Assembly (NCBI RefSeq): GCF_001305575.3
Contig: NZ_CP012373.2
Location: forward strand, 1,426,001-1,490,000
Length of the DNA: 64,000 bases
Origin: Beggiatoa leptomitoformis
GTDB taxonomy: Bacteria; Pseudomonadota; Gammaproteobacteria; Beggiatoales; Beggiatoaceae
Direction: 5' to 3'
The notes beneath the pieces are model-generated. The model ran no database searches. It was given only the letters and a program-made list of their open reading frames with translations, and was not told where the DNA came from. Made by a program: the position numbers and the translations under genes. Positions 7,492 to 17,518 of this stretch are shown here, piece after piece. How positions within the stretch are numbered: position 1 is the stretch's first letter; the number at the start of each line of letters is the position of its first letter.

Positions 7492-10074
7492 ATGTCTAAA
7501 TATCTCACGATAAAATCTTTATATGCGTTTATTGTCTTTTTAATTGTTGCAGTAACATTTTTAGTTTATTACAGCTTTACAACGGTATTAGGGAGTTCTC
7601 AGTGGATAGAGCATAGCTATCGTTCTATTAATTATGGAAATCAGTTAAAAACAACCGTTCTTAATTTAGAAAAAAGTATTCGTAATTTTGTGATAACGGG
7701 AAATACGCAATTTATTGACAACTACAAAGAAACAGAAATCCAATTTATACAAACAATTAGTGAAATTAAACAACATGTACAAGACAATTCAATGCAGGTG
7801 CAGCAGTTAGAAAAAATATCTTTATTTACAGTATCATGGGCGGAGGAATTTGCAACCAAAATCATAGAAAATAAACAACGTTTAGTTGCAGAAAATAATC
7901 CCGATATTTTAGAAATATTCAAATTAATACAATCTAATGCTTATCGTGAATTAATAGATAATATTTTCTTTAATATTAAGCTATTTGTAGAAATGGAGGA
8001 GACACTTTTAAAGCAACGAATTCAAGAAAATAATACACTGGTTAATCAAACTATTATTCTTATTTTATTGGGTAATATTTTTATTATTTTGTGTAGTTTT
8101 CCTTTAATTTCTTCACTTATCCGTTATACATGGCTTACAGATGGACGTTCGCACTTGCAAGAACAGATGATAGGGGAGCAACAAACACAACCATTAGCCG
8201 AAAAAATATTGTGGTTTCTGAGTCGATATTTGGATGCACAAAAGGCGGTTATGTATGTTCCAATTTTGCATACTTTGGATAAAAATACGACAAAACTGTC
8301 TTTAATTGCAACTTATGCTTGCCATGCGGAAAAGTCACCAAAAATAGTGTTGCTGGGTGATGGTTTACTGGGGCAAGCGGCACTTGGTTCGCAATTATTA
8401 CGTATAACAGATGTTCCACGCAATTATTTGTCTGTTCATTCGGGATTAGGTAAGGCATTACCGCGCGAATTGTTATTTTTTCCTATTTATTATCAAGATA
8501 AGTTAAAAGGGATTATAGAATTCGCATTTTTTCGGGCAGCAACTCCCTTAAAAATAGATTTTTTACAGCAGTCACTTTTGACCATTGGGGCTGCATTGCA
8601 TGGCGCAGAAACCCATCAACATATTCAAAAATTGTTAGAAGAAACACAAGCACAAACCAATGAATTACATACACAACAGGAAGAGTTAAGTAGTGCGAAT
8701 GAGGAGCTGGAAGAACAATATTCTACTTTGGAAAAGCAATATATTGAAATTAATCGTATTAACACACAAAATATTAAGTTACAAGAGGTTAATCAAGCCA
8801 TTGAAGCAGATAAAAAAGCAGTTGAGTTAGCGAGTCATTATAAATCGGCATTTTTGGCGAATATGTCACATGAGTTACGTAATCCATTGAATAGTATATT
8901 AATGCTTGCGGAAATTTTTGAGGAAAATATTTATGGCAACCTTAATACAAAGCAAATTGAGCAGGCAAAAACTATTTATAACGCAGGAAATGATTTATTA
9001 GTCTTAATTAACGATATTCTTGATTTAGCAAGAATAGAGGCAGGTAAGTTAAAAATTCAAGCAGAACCCTTTGTATTAGAAGATTTAGCAAAGATAACTT
9101 ATCAAAAATTCTTACCGATTGCGGAGAAAAAAGGGCTCGCATTATTACTAGAACAAGGAAAAGACCTGCCACAAATAGTATTCAGTGACCAACGACGCAT
9201 TATTCAGGTGATGAATAATTTACTGTCTAACGCATTAAAGTTTACGCATCAGGGTCAGGTATGTTTAGCGATTTATCGCCCTGATAGGGACGAGTTATTG
9301 CGGATGCAGTTACCCACAGTAGGAATTATCGCGTTGCGAGTGCAAGATACAGGAATCGGTATTCCCTTAGATAAACAAGAGATTATTTTTGAACCGTTTC
9401 AACAAGCGGATGGCACGACTAATCGACGATATGGTGGAACAGGGTTAGGTTTATCTATTTCAAAACAGTTAATTCAGTTGTTGAATGGTGTCATTCACTT
9501 GCACAGTGAGGTGGACAAAGGCAGTTGTTTTACCGTTTATTTACCCGAACAAGTTGATGAAAGCATTCCTACGATATCAGCTACGCCTGATGCAACATTG
9601 CCGCTTGTACAAACAAATAATACCGCACTAACCGATCAGGTTTTATCACCTGATGAGACAGATTTACCCTTACAGTTTAATCATGATAAAGAATACGCAT
9701 TAGCCGATAAAAAAGTCTTGGTTGTAGATGATGATGAGCGTAATCTTTTTGCATTACAGTTATTGTTAGAAAGTAAAAAAATGCAGGTTATTCTTGCTAA
9801 AAATGGCACAGAAGCACTGCAACTATTGGCAAAAAATATGGATATTGCGGTTGTTTTGATGGATATTATGATGCCAGATATGGATGGTTATGAAACGATT
9901 CGCCGCATTCGCGCCCAAGAAAACCACCATAAATTACCCATTATTGCCATAACGGCTAAAAGCCTTCCCTCAGATAGAGAACAGTGTTTGCTCTCTGGTG
10001 CAAATGAATATCTTGCTAAACCAATCAACACAATGACCTTATTGGCCTTGTTAAAAATGTGGCTTTATACCTAA
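7492..10074 (+). CDS. Hybrid sensor histidine kinase (CHASE3-GAF-HisKA-HATPase-REC)
   Basis: The 860-residue membrane kinase has TM helices near residues 10-30 and 185-205 bracketing a CHASE3-like periplasmic helical domain (LEKSIRNFVITGN). A GAF-like segment follows (~residues 225-370), then a long coiled coil (370-445). The HisKA domain has H460 in MSHELRNPLNS. The HATPase domain carries the N box (NNLLSNALKFT), DTGIGIP and GGTGLGLSI. A receiver domain with D746-748 (VVDDDERN) and phospho-acceptor D791 (LMDIMMPD) ends the protein. No separate output is attached, so it may pass phosphate to another protein. An AAGGT ribosome-binding site precedes the ATG. The SpoIIE phosphatase gene 206 bases downstream is a possible functional partner. 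Confidence 0.93.
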   Translation: MSKYLTIKSLYAFIVFLIVAVTFLVYYSFTTVLGSSQWIEHSYRSINYGNQLKTTVLNLEKSIRNFVITGNTQFIDNYKETEIQFIQTISEIKQHVQDNSMQVQQLEKISLFTVSWAEEFATKIIENKQRLVAENNPDILEIFKLIQSNAYRELIDNIFFNIKLFVEMEETLLKQRIQENNTLVNQTIILILLGNIFIILCSFPLISSLIRYTWLTDGRSHLQEQMIGEQQTQPLAEKILWFLSRYLDAQKAVMYVPILHTLDKNTTKLSLIATYACHAEKSPKIVLLGDGLLGQAALGSQLLRITDVPRNYLSVHSGLGKALPRELLFFPIYYQDKLKGIIEFAFFRAATPLKIDFLQQSLLTIGAALHGAETHQHIQKLLEETQAQTNELHTQQEELSSANEELEEQYSTLEKQYIEINRINTQNIKLQEVNQAIEADKKAVELASHYKSAFLANMSHELRNPLNSILMLAEIFEENIYGNLNTKQIEQAKTIYNAGNDLLVLINDILDLARIEAGKLKIQAEPFVLEDLAKITYQKFLPIAEKKGLALLLEQGKDLPQIVFSDQRRIIQVMNNLLSNALKFTHQGQVCLAIYRPDRDELLRMQLPTVGIIALRVQDTGIGIPLDKQEIIFEPFQQADGTTNRRYGGTGLGLSISKQLIQLLNGVIHLHSEVDKGSCFTVYLPEQVDESIPTISATPDATLPLVQTNNTALTDQVLSPDETDLPLQFNHDKEYALADKKVLVVDDDERNLFALQLLLESKKMQVILAKNGTEALQLLAKNMDIAVVLMDIMMPDMDGYETIRRIRAQENHHKLPIIAITAKSLPSDREQCLLSGANEYLAKPINTMTLLALLKMWLYT

Positions 10075-10280
10075 CAACCAAATGATTTATATATCATTAA
10101 TTCCCACATTTTTTTGGTACTTATTTTGCATAAATTAAGGCATTTCAGTAGTTTATTGCGTTTTTATATCTATACATAAAGCAGCAAAGTGTTTTTTAAG
10201 CCAAAGAAACGTTTTTTAAGTTTTTTTGTCAAAATATACATTTTTAAAAATTAAAGGCTGCATTTTAAGAGAGAGCAAGT

Positions 10281-12395
10281 ATGCACATTCTAACACCTAT
10301 CCAACGATTACCATTACGTTTTGTTCTGGTTACGCCTTTTATTATTTTATTGATTGTAACGGTAACTATTACAGGTTATTTATCCTTTCATCATGGGCAA
10401 TTAGCGATTCAAGATTTGGCTACGCAGTTGTTAAATGAAGTAAATGTAAGAGTACATGAGAATTTACGCCGTTATTTAGATGAGTTGTTAGAAGTTAATT
10501 TTACAAACCAGAATTCGATAGAGTTGGGATTGTTAAAAACAGATAATTTAATGACGTGGGAAACGTATTTGTGGCGACAAATTATGGTACATCCAACGGT
10601 TAATCATATTTCTTTTGGTAATACAGAACGTGAATTTACTGGGGTAGAGCGTTTAGATAATAACCAATTAGTTGCCCGCGAGTCAGGTAAAAGTACAGGT
10701 TATAACTACACAACTTACCCGCTGAATGAACAAGGACAACGTCAAGTAGCAACCGCAAGTATGCCAAATTATGACCCAAGTCTGCGTCCTTGGTATCAGT
10801 CCGCTGTTAGTGCAGGTAAACCCGTATGGAGCGAAATTTTCCCGCATTTTGGCGCACCAACGTTGATGATTAGCTTAAATCAACCTGCTTATGATAAAGA
10901 AAGAAAATTATTAGGCGTGATTAATAGTGCATTACGTTTGTCACAAATTGGCGATTTTTTACAACAGCTACAAGTAGGAAAAACGGGGCAAGTTTTCATC
11001 ATAGAACGTTCTGCTATGTTGGTTGCAACATCTTCAGGAGAATTGCCATTACGCAAGATTGCTGACAAACAGCAACGGTTGAGTGCCATCGATAGTAATA
11101 ATGGTATGACGGCGAGTGTTGCCAGCTATTTACAAAAGAATTTTGATGATTTACATCAAATAAATGCTTCACAATTTTTAACGCCCACGTTAGTAGGCGA
11201 AAAGCTTTTCATGAAAGTATCACCTTATCAAGATAATAAAGGACTAGATTGGTTGGTCGTTATTGTTGTGCCTGCTAGCGACTTTATGAGTGCTATTGAT
11301 AAAAATGCTTATACTATCATGTTACTATGCGCAGGTGCTTTGTTAATTGCCATTATTATTGGGATATGGTCAGCTAATCGGGTAACACGTCCTATTGCAG
11401 AATTGATGACAGCATCGTGGCAAATAGCAAAAGGTGAATGGAATCATCAGCTCCCCTTGCAACGCCAAGATGAAATTGGTGAATTAGCACGTTCATTTCA
11501 CTTTATGGCAACGCAACTACAAGATTCTTTTTTGTTGTTAGAGGCAAAAGTAGAAGAACGCACGGTGCAACTGGCACAAGCCAATAGTGAAATCACCTGT
11601 TTAAACGCGCAATTACAAAGTGAAAATTTGCGTATGGGGGCAGAATTAGATATTACGCGCCATTTACAACAAATGGTTTTACCTAAAGCAAAAGAGTTGT
11701 TACAAATAAAAGAGTTAGATATTGCGGGTTATATGGAGCCTGCGACGGAAGTTGGCGGGGATTATTATGATGTGTTACAAAAAGATGGGCGGGTAATTTG
11801 TGGCATTGGGGATGTAACAGGACATGGTTTAGAAAGTGGTGTGTTAATGCTAATGGTACAAATGGCGGTTCGCACCCTGTTAAATAGCAATATTCCTGAT
11901 GTAGAAACCTGTTTAAAAGTGTTAAATCATACATTATACGATAATGTTAAGCGCATGAATTCTGATAAAAACCTGACATTATCCTTGTTAGATTATGAGC
12001 ATGGTGTTCTGCGATTGAGCGGACAGCATGAGGAAGTGTTGGTTGTGCGTCGTAATGGAACGGTGGAACGGATTGATACGATAGATTTAGGCTTTATGGT
12101 GGGATTAGAAAGCGATATTGAAACCTTTTTGGGTCATAAAGAAATTAATTTAGCTGAAGGGGATGGTGTTGTGCTTTATACCGATGGTTTAACCGAAGCA
12201 CGCAATGCACAAGGTCGGGTTTATAGTGTAGAACGGTTATGTAGAATCGTTGGTGAACATTGGCATTTATCTGCGTTAGAGATTCAAATCGAAGTGATTG
12301 CTGACGTACGCCAACATGTGGGTAAACAGAAAGTTTGTGATGATATTACTTTGCTTATCTTAAAAAAAAACCTGATGGCGGAAATTGAGGCATAA
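10281..12395 (+). CDS. Cache-HAMP-SpoIIE (PP2C-type) phosphatase
   Basis: The 704-residue receptor has TM1 near residues 13-35, a large periplasmic dCache-like sensor domain (WYQSAVSAGKPVWSE, GVINSALRL), TM2 near 345-362, a HAMP domain (ANRVTRPIAELM to ARSFHFMA) and a coiled-coil linker. A C-terminal PP2C/SpoIIE domain follows, with EVGGDYYDV and GIGDVTGHGLESG carrying the metal-binding aspartates and the late motif VLYTDGLTEA. SpoIIE phosphatases usually dephosphorylate anti-anti-sigma (STAS) proteins in partner-switching systems. No STAS or anti-sigma gene is adjacent, so the target is encoded elsewhere or differs. The start follows GAGAGAG. Confidence 0.92.
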   Translation: MHILTPIQRLPLRFVLVTPFIILLIVTVTITGYLSFHHGQLAIQDLATQLLNEVNVRVHENLRRYLDELLEVNFTNQNSIELGLLKTDNLMTWETYLWRQIMVHPTVNHISFGNTEREFTGVERLDNNQLVARESGKSTGYNYTTYPLNEQGQRQVATASMPNYDPSLRPWYQSAVSAGKPVWSEIFPHFGAPTLMISLNQPAYDKERKLLGVINSALRLSQIGDFLQQLQVGKTGQVFIIERSAMLVATSSGELPLRKIADKQQRLSAIDSNNGMTASVASYLQKNFDDLHQINASQFLTPTLVGEKLFMKVSPYQDNKGLDWLVVIVVPASDFMSAIDKNAYTIMLLCAGALLIAIIIGIWSANRVTRPIAELMTASWQIAKGEWNHQLPLQRQDEIGELARSFHFMATQLQDSFLLLEAKVEERTVQLAQANSEITCLNAQLQSENLRMGAELDITRHLQQMVLPKAKELLQIKELDIAGYMEPATEVGGDYYDVLQKDGRVICGIGDVTGHGLESGVLMLMVQMAVRTLLNSNIPDVETCLKVLNHTLYDNVKRMNSDKNLTLSLLDYEHGVLRLSGQHEEVLVVRRNGTVERIDTIDLGFMVGLESDIETFLGHKEINLAEGDGVVLYTDGLTEARNAQGRVYSVERLCRIVGEHWHLSALEIQIEVIADVRQHVGKQKVCDDITLLILKKNLMAEIEA

Positions 12396-12646
12396 TGATA
12401 AGTACAAATTAGTTTATCTCTAAAAATATGCCTAGTTAATGTATAAATGGACTTCTTATAAAAGTATAAAAACGGATAGCACTGCTTAAAGCAATAGTGT
12501 TCGTGTTATGGTTGTAAGCGGTTTAACTTAATGGGTGCAAATCAGTTTGCACCCCATATAGCAACATTATAATTTAATACTTAACAATTTTACTCAGGCA
12601 TGTTGAAATAGTGTTTTCTCACCTTGTTACAATTTAGGATGGACGC
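12396..12646. other. Intergenic region with a GTGCAAA palindrome
   Basis: No gene is seen in these 251 bases. At 12533-12554 a perfect hairpin GGGTGCAAA/TTTGCACCC with a 4-base loop belongs to the palindrome family also present at 20801, 35512, 50877 and 61762. It lacks a U tract here, so it is not an obvious terminator for the phosphatase gene. Confidence 0.5.
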
Positions 12647-15600
12647 ATGGCTATTCGAGTTGCTCTTAATCATTTCACACGTTACCGCTATGATCGGTCA
12701 GTGTCGATGTCACCACACGTTATCCGATTGCGCCCCGCCCCTCATTCTCGCACACCTATTCATGCTTACTCGCTAAACATTGAGCCAAAAGAACATTATA
12801 TAAATTGGCAACAAGACCCGTTTGGCAATTATTTAGCACGAATTGTGTTCCCGAATAAGGTTAAGGAATTTTCTGTTGAAGTGGATGTTGTCGCGGAAAT
12901 GACCGTGATTAATCCCTTTGACTTTTTCATGGAAGAATATGCAGAAGAATCCCCTTTCGTCTATGAAGAGAAATTAGCAAAAGAATTAACGCCTTACTTA
13001 GAAGTAACAGAAAGTGGAACATTATTAACCGAATGGGTTAGTAAAGTTGACCTGACTAAACAACGCACGATTGATTTTTTAGTGGCGTTAAATCAACGGT
13101 TACAAAAAGATATTGGTTACAATATCCGCATGGAACCCGGTGTGCAAAGTTGCGAAGAAACGCTAACGCTAGCACGTGGTTCATGTCGAGATACCGCATG
13201 GTTATTGGTACAAATTCTTCGTCATTTAGGACTCGCTGCCCGTTTCGTCTCTGGTTATTTAGTCCAACTTGCCCCTGATGTAAAAGCCCTTGATGGTCCT
13301 TCGGGTCCTGAGGCTGATTTCACCGATTTACACGCATGGACAGAAGTCTTTTTACCGGGTGCAGGCTGGGTCGGTTTAGATGCAACCTCTGGTTTATTCG
13401 CAGGGGAAGGGCATATTCCGCTGGCTTGCACGCCAGAACCGGGTAACGCTGCCCCAATTACAGGCGCGATTGATAAATGTGAAACCGAGTTTTACTATCA
13501 CAATCAAGTTACCCGCGTGCATGAAGACCCGCGCGTCACCAAACCCTATACCGAAGAACAGTGGCAATCCATTAACGCATTAGGTTATAAGATTGATAAA
13601 GTCTTAGACGATAATGATGTGCGCTTGACCATGGGGGGCGAACCTACATTCGTTTCTGTTGATGACATGGAAAGTGCAGAATGGAATACTGCCGCACTAG
13701 GCCCTGCAAAACGTAAATTGGCAGATACCCTTTTAAAACGCTTGCGGAAACGCTTTTCCCCCGGTGCTTCCATTCATTACGGACAAGGTAAATGGTATCC
13801 CGGAGAGCCATTTCCCCGTTGGGCCTTTGGCTGTTTCTGGCGTAAAGACGGCTTACCTGTGTGGAAAAACGATGCGTTGATTGCTGACGAGTCTAAACAA
13901 TATGGTTATACCCATGTTGATGCCGACCGTTTTATGCAACAACTGGCAAAACGTTTGGGGCTTGAAAACCGTTATATTGTTCCTGTGTATGAAGACGCAC
14001 TTTATTATTTATGGAAAGAAGGCAATGTTCCCGCCAATCTTGACCCCAAAAAAGCCAATTTAAAAGATGACGTAGAACGCAAGCGTCTTGCTCGGTTACT
14101 CAGCGAAGATTTAAACAAACCAGCAGGTTATGTTTTACCCATTCGTTGGCACTATCATCTTGTTGGTGGTGAATGGCGCAGTTGTCCTTGGGAATTACGA
14201 CGTGGACAACTGTATTTAACACCCGGTGATTCACCCGTTGGTTTACGACTCCCATTGGATTCTCTCCCTTGGCTTGCACTAGATAAACGTGAAATTCAAG
14301 AAGAGAAAAGCCAATTCGAAACACACTCACCACTAGAAGACATTCATGGTGCAGTTGCCAAGCGTTACAGCCAATGGGTAGAGCCAAAACCTATTCACGA
14401 CAGTATTCATGAACAACATGCAGAATCCGATGAATTACCCGAAGCTCGCACCCGTTATGCAGAAGAATACGTAGATGTCGTACGAACTGCTTTATGCGTA
14501 GAAGCACGGAATGGCTTCCTCTGCATCTTCCTACCGCCACTAACCCATTTAGAGCATTACTTAGATTTACTTGCCTCTATTGAAGCCGTTGCGACAGACT
14601 TAAACATGCCTGTGGCATTGGAAGGTTATGAACCACCACGTGATTCGCGTTTATTACGAATGCACATCACCCCCGACCCCGGTGTTATAGAAGTTAATAT
14701 TCATCCCGCCCGTAACTGGGATGAGTTAGTCAATAATACCAGTATCTTATATGAAGAGGCCTACTACTCCCGTTTAGGGACAGAAAAATTCATGCAAGAT
14801 GGGCGACATACAGGCACAGGCGGTGGCAACCACGTCACCTTAGGTGGCGAAACCCCCGCAGATAGCCCCATGTTACGCCGTCCAGATTTACTGCGTAGCC
14901 TAATTACCTTCTGGCAACACCATCCCAGCCTTTCTTATTTATTCTCAGGCATGTTTATAGGTCCTACCAGCCAAGCCCCGCGCGTGGATGAAGCCCGTAA
15001 TGAAAGCCTGTACGAACTAGAAATTGCATTCCAACGAATGCCCGAAGGTGAAGTTGCTGCCCCTTGGCTGGTTGATCGCTTGTTACGTCACCTATTAGTT
15101 GATTTAACAGGTAATACCCATCGCGCTGAATTCTGCATTGACAAACTCTATTCACCCGACAGCTCCACAGGACGGCAAGGCTTAGTTGAACTACGCGCTT
15201 TTGAAATGCCACCTCATGCCCGCATGAGCTTAATGCAAATGCTCCTGCTACGTGGATTAATCGCTCACTTCTGGAAAACGCCCTACAAAAAACCGCTGGT
15301 ACGTTGGGGAACAGAACTACATGACCGTTTCTTACTCCCCCATTTTGTCCGTGAAGATTTCAAAGATGTTATATGCACCTTACAACGGGCAGGCTATCCT
15401 TTCCAACTTGACTGGTTTGACCCCTTCTTTGAATTCCGTTTCCCACATTACGGTACGGTACAATTAGAGGGCATTCGTTTAGATTTACACATGGGGATAG
15501 AACCTTGGCATGTATTGGGAGAAGAAACCACCAGCACAGGTACTGCCCGCTATGTTGATTCCTCTGTTGAACGGATACAAATCAAAGTCACTGGTCTAAC

Positions 15601-16054
15601 CGATACCCGCTATGTCATTGCATGTAATGGGCGACGCGTGCCACTGCGCAATACGGGAACACATGGCGAATATGTCGCGGGTGTGCGCTATCGCGCATGG
15701 CAACCACCTTCTGCACTACATCCCACGATTCCCGTACATGTACCCTTAGTTTTTGACCTCATTGATACATGGACAGGACGGTCAATTGGTGGATGTACCT
15801 ATCACGTCTCCCATCCCGGTGGCAATAACAGCACGGATTTCCCTGTTAATGCTTACGCAGCAGAATCCAGACGCATTGCCCGCTTCTTCGATTTTGGACA
15901 CACACCAGGACCTGTTAAAGCCCCTGAATGGTTTAAAGGACTAACAGGCTTCTATCCTGAAGGCAACCCTCCACAAGTGATGAGTCCACCCCTAGAAGAA
16001 GTAAACAGTGATTATCCTTACACCCTAGACCTACGGCGACAAGCAGGGTGTTAA
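12647..16054 (+). CDS. Transglutaminase-like protein with C-terminal DUF2126
   Basis: The 1135-residue protein is the usual length for the family. It begins with the bacterial transglutaminase N-terminal domain (LNHFTRYRYDRSV, IRLRPAP), then a transglutaminase core with a plausible Cys180 (RGSCRDTAW), His229 (DLHAWTEV) and Asp245 (GLDATSG) triad. The C-terminal ~850 residues are DUF2126 (LTMGGEPTFVS, GNHVTLGG, LRAFEMPPH). No signal peptide is seen, so it is probably cytoplasmic. The family often sits with circularly permuted ATP-grasp and alpha-E genes and is thought to act on peptides; here it stands alone. The start is supported by AGGA before the ATG. A strong terminator follows. Confidence 0.93.
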   Translation: MAIRVALNHFTRYRYDRSVSMSPHVIRLRPAPHSRTPIHAYSLNIEPKEHYINWQQDPFGNYLARIVFPNKVKEFSVEVDVVAEMTVINPFDFFMEEYAEESPFVYEEKLAKELTPYLEVTESGTLLTEWVSKVDLTKQRTIDFLVALNQRLQKDIGYNIRMEPGVQSCEETLTLARGSCRDTAWLLVQILRHLGLAARFVSGYLVQLAPDVKALDGPSGPEADFTDLHAWTEVFLPGAGWVGLDATSGLFAGEGHIPLACTPEPGNAAPITGAIDKCETEFYYHNQVTRVHEDPRVTKPYTEEQWQSINALGYKIDKVLDDNDVRLTMGGEPTFVSVDDMESAEWNTAALGPAKRKLADTLLKRLRKRFSPGASIHYGQGKWYPGEPFPRWAFGCFWRKDGLPVWKNDALIADESKQYGYTHVDADRFMQQLAKRLGLENRYIVPVYEDALYYLWKEGNVPANLDPKKANLKDDVERKRLARLLSEDLNKPAGYVLPIRWHYHLVGGEWRSCPWELRRGQLYLTPGDSPVGLRLPLDSLPWLALDKREIQEEKSQFETHSPLEDIHGAVAKRYSQWVEPKPIHDSIHEQHAESDELPEARTRYAEEYVDVVRTALCVEARNGFLCIFLPPLTHLEHYLDLLASIEAVATDLNMPVALEGYEPPRDSRLLRMHITPDPGVIEVNIHPARNWDELVNNTSILYEEAYYSRLGTEKFMQDGRHTGTGGGNHVTLGGETPADSPMLRRPDLLRSLITFWQHHPSLSYLFSGMFIGPTSQAPRVDEARNESLYELEIAFQRMPEGEVAAPWLVDRLLRHLLVDLTGNTHRAEFCIDKLYSPDSSTGRQGLVELRAFEMPPHARMSLMQMLLLRGLIAHFWKTPYKKPLVRWGTELHDRFLLPHFVREDFKDVICTLQRAGYPFQLDWFDPFFEFRFPHYGTVQLEGIRLDLHMGIEPWHVLGEETTSTGTARYVDSSVERIQIKVTGLTDTRYVIACNGRRVPLRNTGTHGEYVAGVRYRAWQPPSALHPTIPVHVPLVFDLIDTWTGRSIGGCTYHVSHPGGNNSTDFPVNAYAAESRRIARFFDFGHTPGPVKAPEWFKGLTGFYPEGNPPQVMSPPLEEVNSDYPYTLDLRRQAGC

Positions 16055-16109
16055 ATAATGAGATTTAATTAGATATTATCTATAAATCCAACTAATTAAG
16101 ACTGATTAG

Positions 16110-16145
16110 AACCTGTCAAGTTTACTAAACCTGACAGGTTTTTTT
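16110..16145 (+). terminator. Rho-independent terminator
   Basis: AACCTGTCA pairs with TGACAGGTT and is followed by a T7 tract, 56 bases after the transglutaminase gene. The stem is related to the terminator at 19304. Confidence 0.9.
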
Positions 16146-16180
16146 ACGACAAGACAACAATTCAACATGGCTATATTAAA

Positions 16181-17167
16181 ATGCCAACACTACACGATAA
16201 AGGTTATAAAAGACTCTTCTCCAATAAAGTCTTCTTTCGCCAACTCCTAGAATCCTTCGTCCCTGAACCTTGGGTACAACACATTGATTTCGACACCTGT
16301 GAACGCCTTGAAAAATCCTTTATTACTGACCACTATAAAGAAACTGAAAGTGACTTAATTTATAAAGTTAAATTCAAACAACAAGAAGCCTATATTTATG
16401 TCCTGTTAGAATTCCAATCCTCCGTCGTTTGGTTTATGGCTCTCCGTGTTCTACACTACGTCTGTAGCTTCTGGTTAGATTTCGCAGAAACTCGCCCTAA
16501 ACAGAAAAAACTCCCGCCCATTTTTCCTATCGTCCTTTACAGTGGCGATAAACGCTGGACTGCCGCCGAGAATCTGCATGATATTCTGGAACATCCGCAC
16601 TTATTAAAAGCCTATACCCCTGAATTCCGCTATTTTAAAATTGCTGAAAATGAATATTCGCAACAACGGCTGTTAGAAATTCGCAACTTAGTTTCAACCC
16701 TATTTCTCGCAGAAACCTATCCGACAGATATGGCACTACTCAAAGAACAAGTTCTAAACTTATTTGAGGAGAAAACAGACAAAGAAGCGGCTTCATTATT
16801 TCTCAACTGGTTTGTACAATTAGTTGTACACAACCGACGTAATTTAGAAGATTATCAAGTATTAGAAACTATCTATCATGACAAGTTAGAGGCAAAAACC
16901 ATGTTAGAACACGCAATGGATAAAGAACGACAACAGGCTTTTGTGTTGGGAAAAATAGAGGGCAAGATGGAAGGTAAAATGGAAGGTAAAATGGAAGGCA
17001 AAGCAGAACTGTTAATAACTTTATTAGAAGCACATTATGGTCAATTAACAGATATGCAAAGAGCCAGATTGTTACAGCTCAGTGATGAAAGATTAACCTA
17101 CTTATCACTAAAATTGTTTCAGACAACCTCTCTAGCGGAATTTTGGCAGGAAGTGGAAGTACATTAA
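16181..17167 (+). CDS. Rpn family PD-(D/E)XK nuclease (recombination-promoting nuclease/putative transposase)
   Basis: The 328-residue protein opens with the Rpn signature (HDKGYKRLFSNKVFFRQLLE) and has the nuclease residues Asp in ESDLIYKV near residue 67 and ExQ in VLLEFQSS near residue 84. The C-terminal domain starts at an internal Met241 (MLEHAMDKERQQ), runs through a KIEG/KMEG repeat with 12-base DNA units, and ends in a helical segment. E. coli Rpn proteins are DNases linked to phage defence, and a product translated from inside the gene neutralises them. Here an internal AGAGG lies 8 bases before the Met241 codon, and that segment has been duplicated twice just downstream. The start has only a weak ribosome-binding site. 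Confidence 0.88.
   Translation: MPTLHDKGYKRLFSNKVFFRQLLESFVPEPWVQHIDFDTCERLEKSFITDHYKETESDLIYKVKFKQQEAYIYVLLEFQSSVVWFMALRVLHYVCSFWLDFAETRPKQKKLPPIFPIVLYSGDKRWTAAENLHDILEHPHLLKAYTPEFRYFKIAENEYSQQRLLEIRNLVSTLFLAETYPTDMALLKEQVLNLFEEKTDKEAASLFLNWFVQLVVHNRRNLEDYQVLETIYHDKLEAKTMLEHAMDKERQQAFVLGKIEGKMEGKMEGKMEGKAELLITLLEAHYGQLTDMQRARLLQLSDERLTYLSLKLFQTTSLAEFWQEVEVH
16888..16903 (+). promoter_or_regulatory. Internal ribosome-binding site and start within the Rpn gene
   Basis: AGAGG at 16888-16892 is followed by 8 bases and the in-frame ATG of codon 241 at 16901. Starting here would give an 88-residue C-terminal protein. The same site and spacing recur before 17222 and 17519, where they serve separate short frames. 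Confidence 0.55.
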
Positions 17168-17221
17168 TTACTGATTATTTAGTTAGAAACCATCTATCAT
17201 GACAAGTTAGAGGCAAAAACC

Positions 17222-17464
17222 ATGTTAGAACACGCAATGGATAAAGAACGACAACAGGCTTTTGTGTTGGGAAAAATAGAGGGCAAGATGGAAGGCAAAG
17301 CAGAACTGTTAATAACTCTATTAGAAGCACATTATGGTCAATTAACAGATATGCAAAGAGCCAGATTGTTACAGCTCAGTGATGAAAGATTAACCTACTT
17401 ATCACTAAAATTGTTTCAGACAACCTCTCTAGCGGAATTTTGGCAGGAAGTGGAAGTACATTAA
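17222..17464 (+). CDS. Free-standing Rpn C-terminal domain, copy 2 (candidate antitoxin)
   Basis: The 80-residue frame matches residues 241-328 of the adjacent nuclease apart from two missing KMEG units. A TAG lies in frame upstream, so it cannot be read as part of a longer protein, but AGAGG stands 8 bases before the ATG as in the parent gene. By analogy with E. coli Rpn small products it may oligomerise with and restrain the nuclease. It could instead be inert debris of a slipped duplication. Confidence 0.55.
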   Translation: MLEHAMDKERQQAFVLGKIEGKMEGKAELLITLLEAHYGQLTDMQRARLLQLSDERLTYLSLKLFQTTSLAEFWQEVEVH

Positions 17465-17518
17465 TTACTGATTATTTAGTTAGAAACCATCTATCATGAC
17501 AAGTTAGAGGCAAAAACC

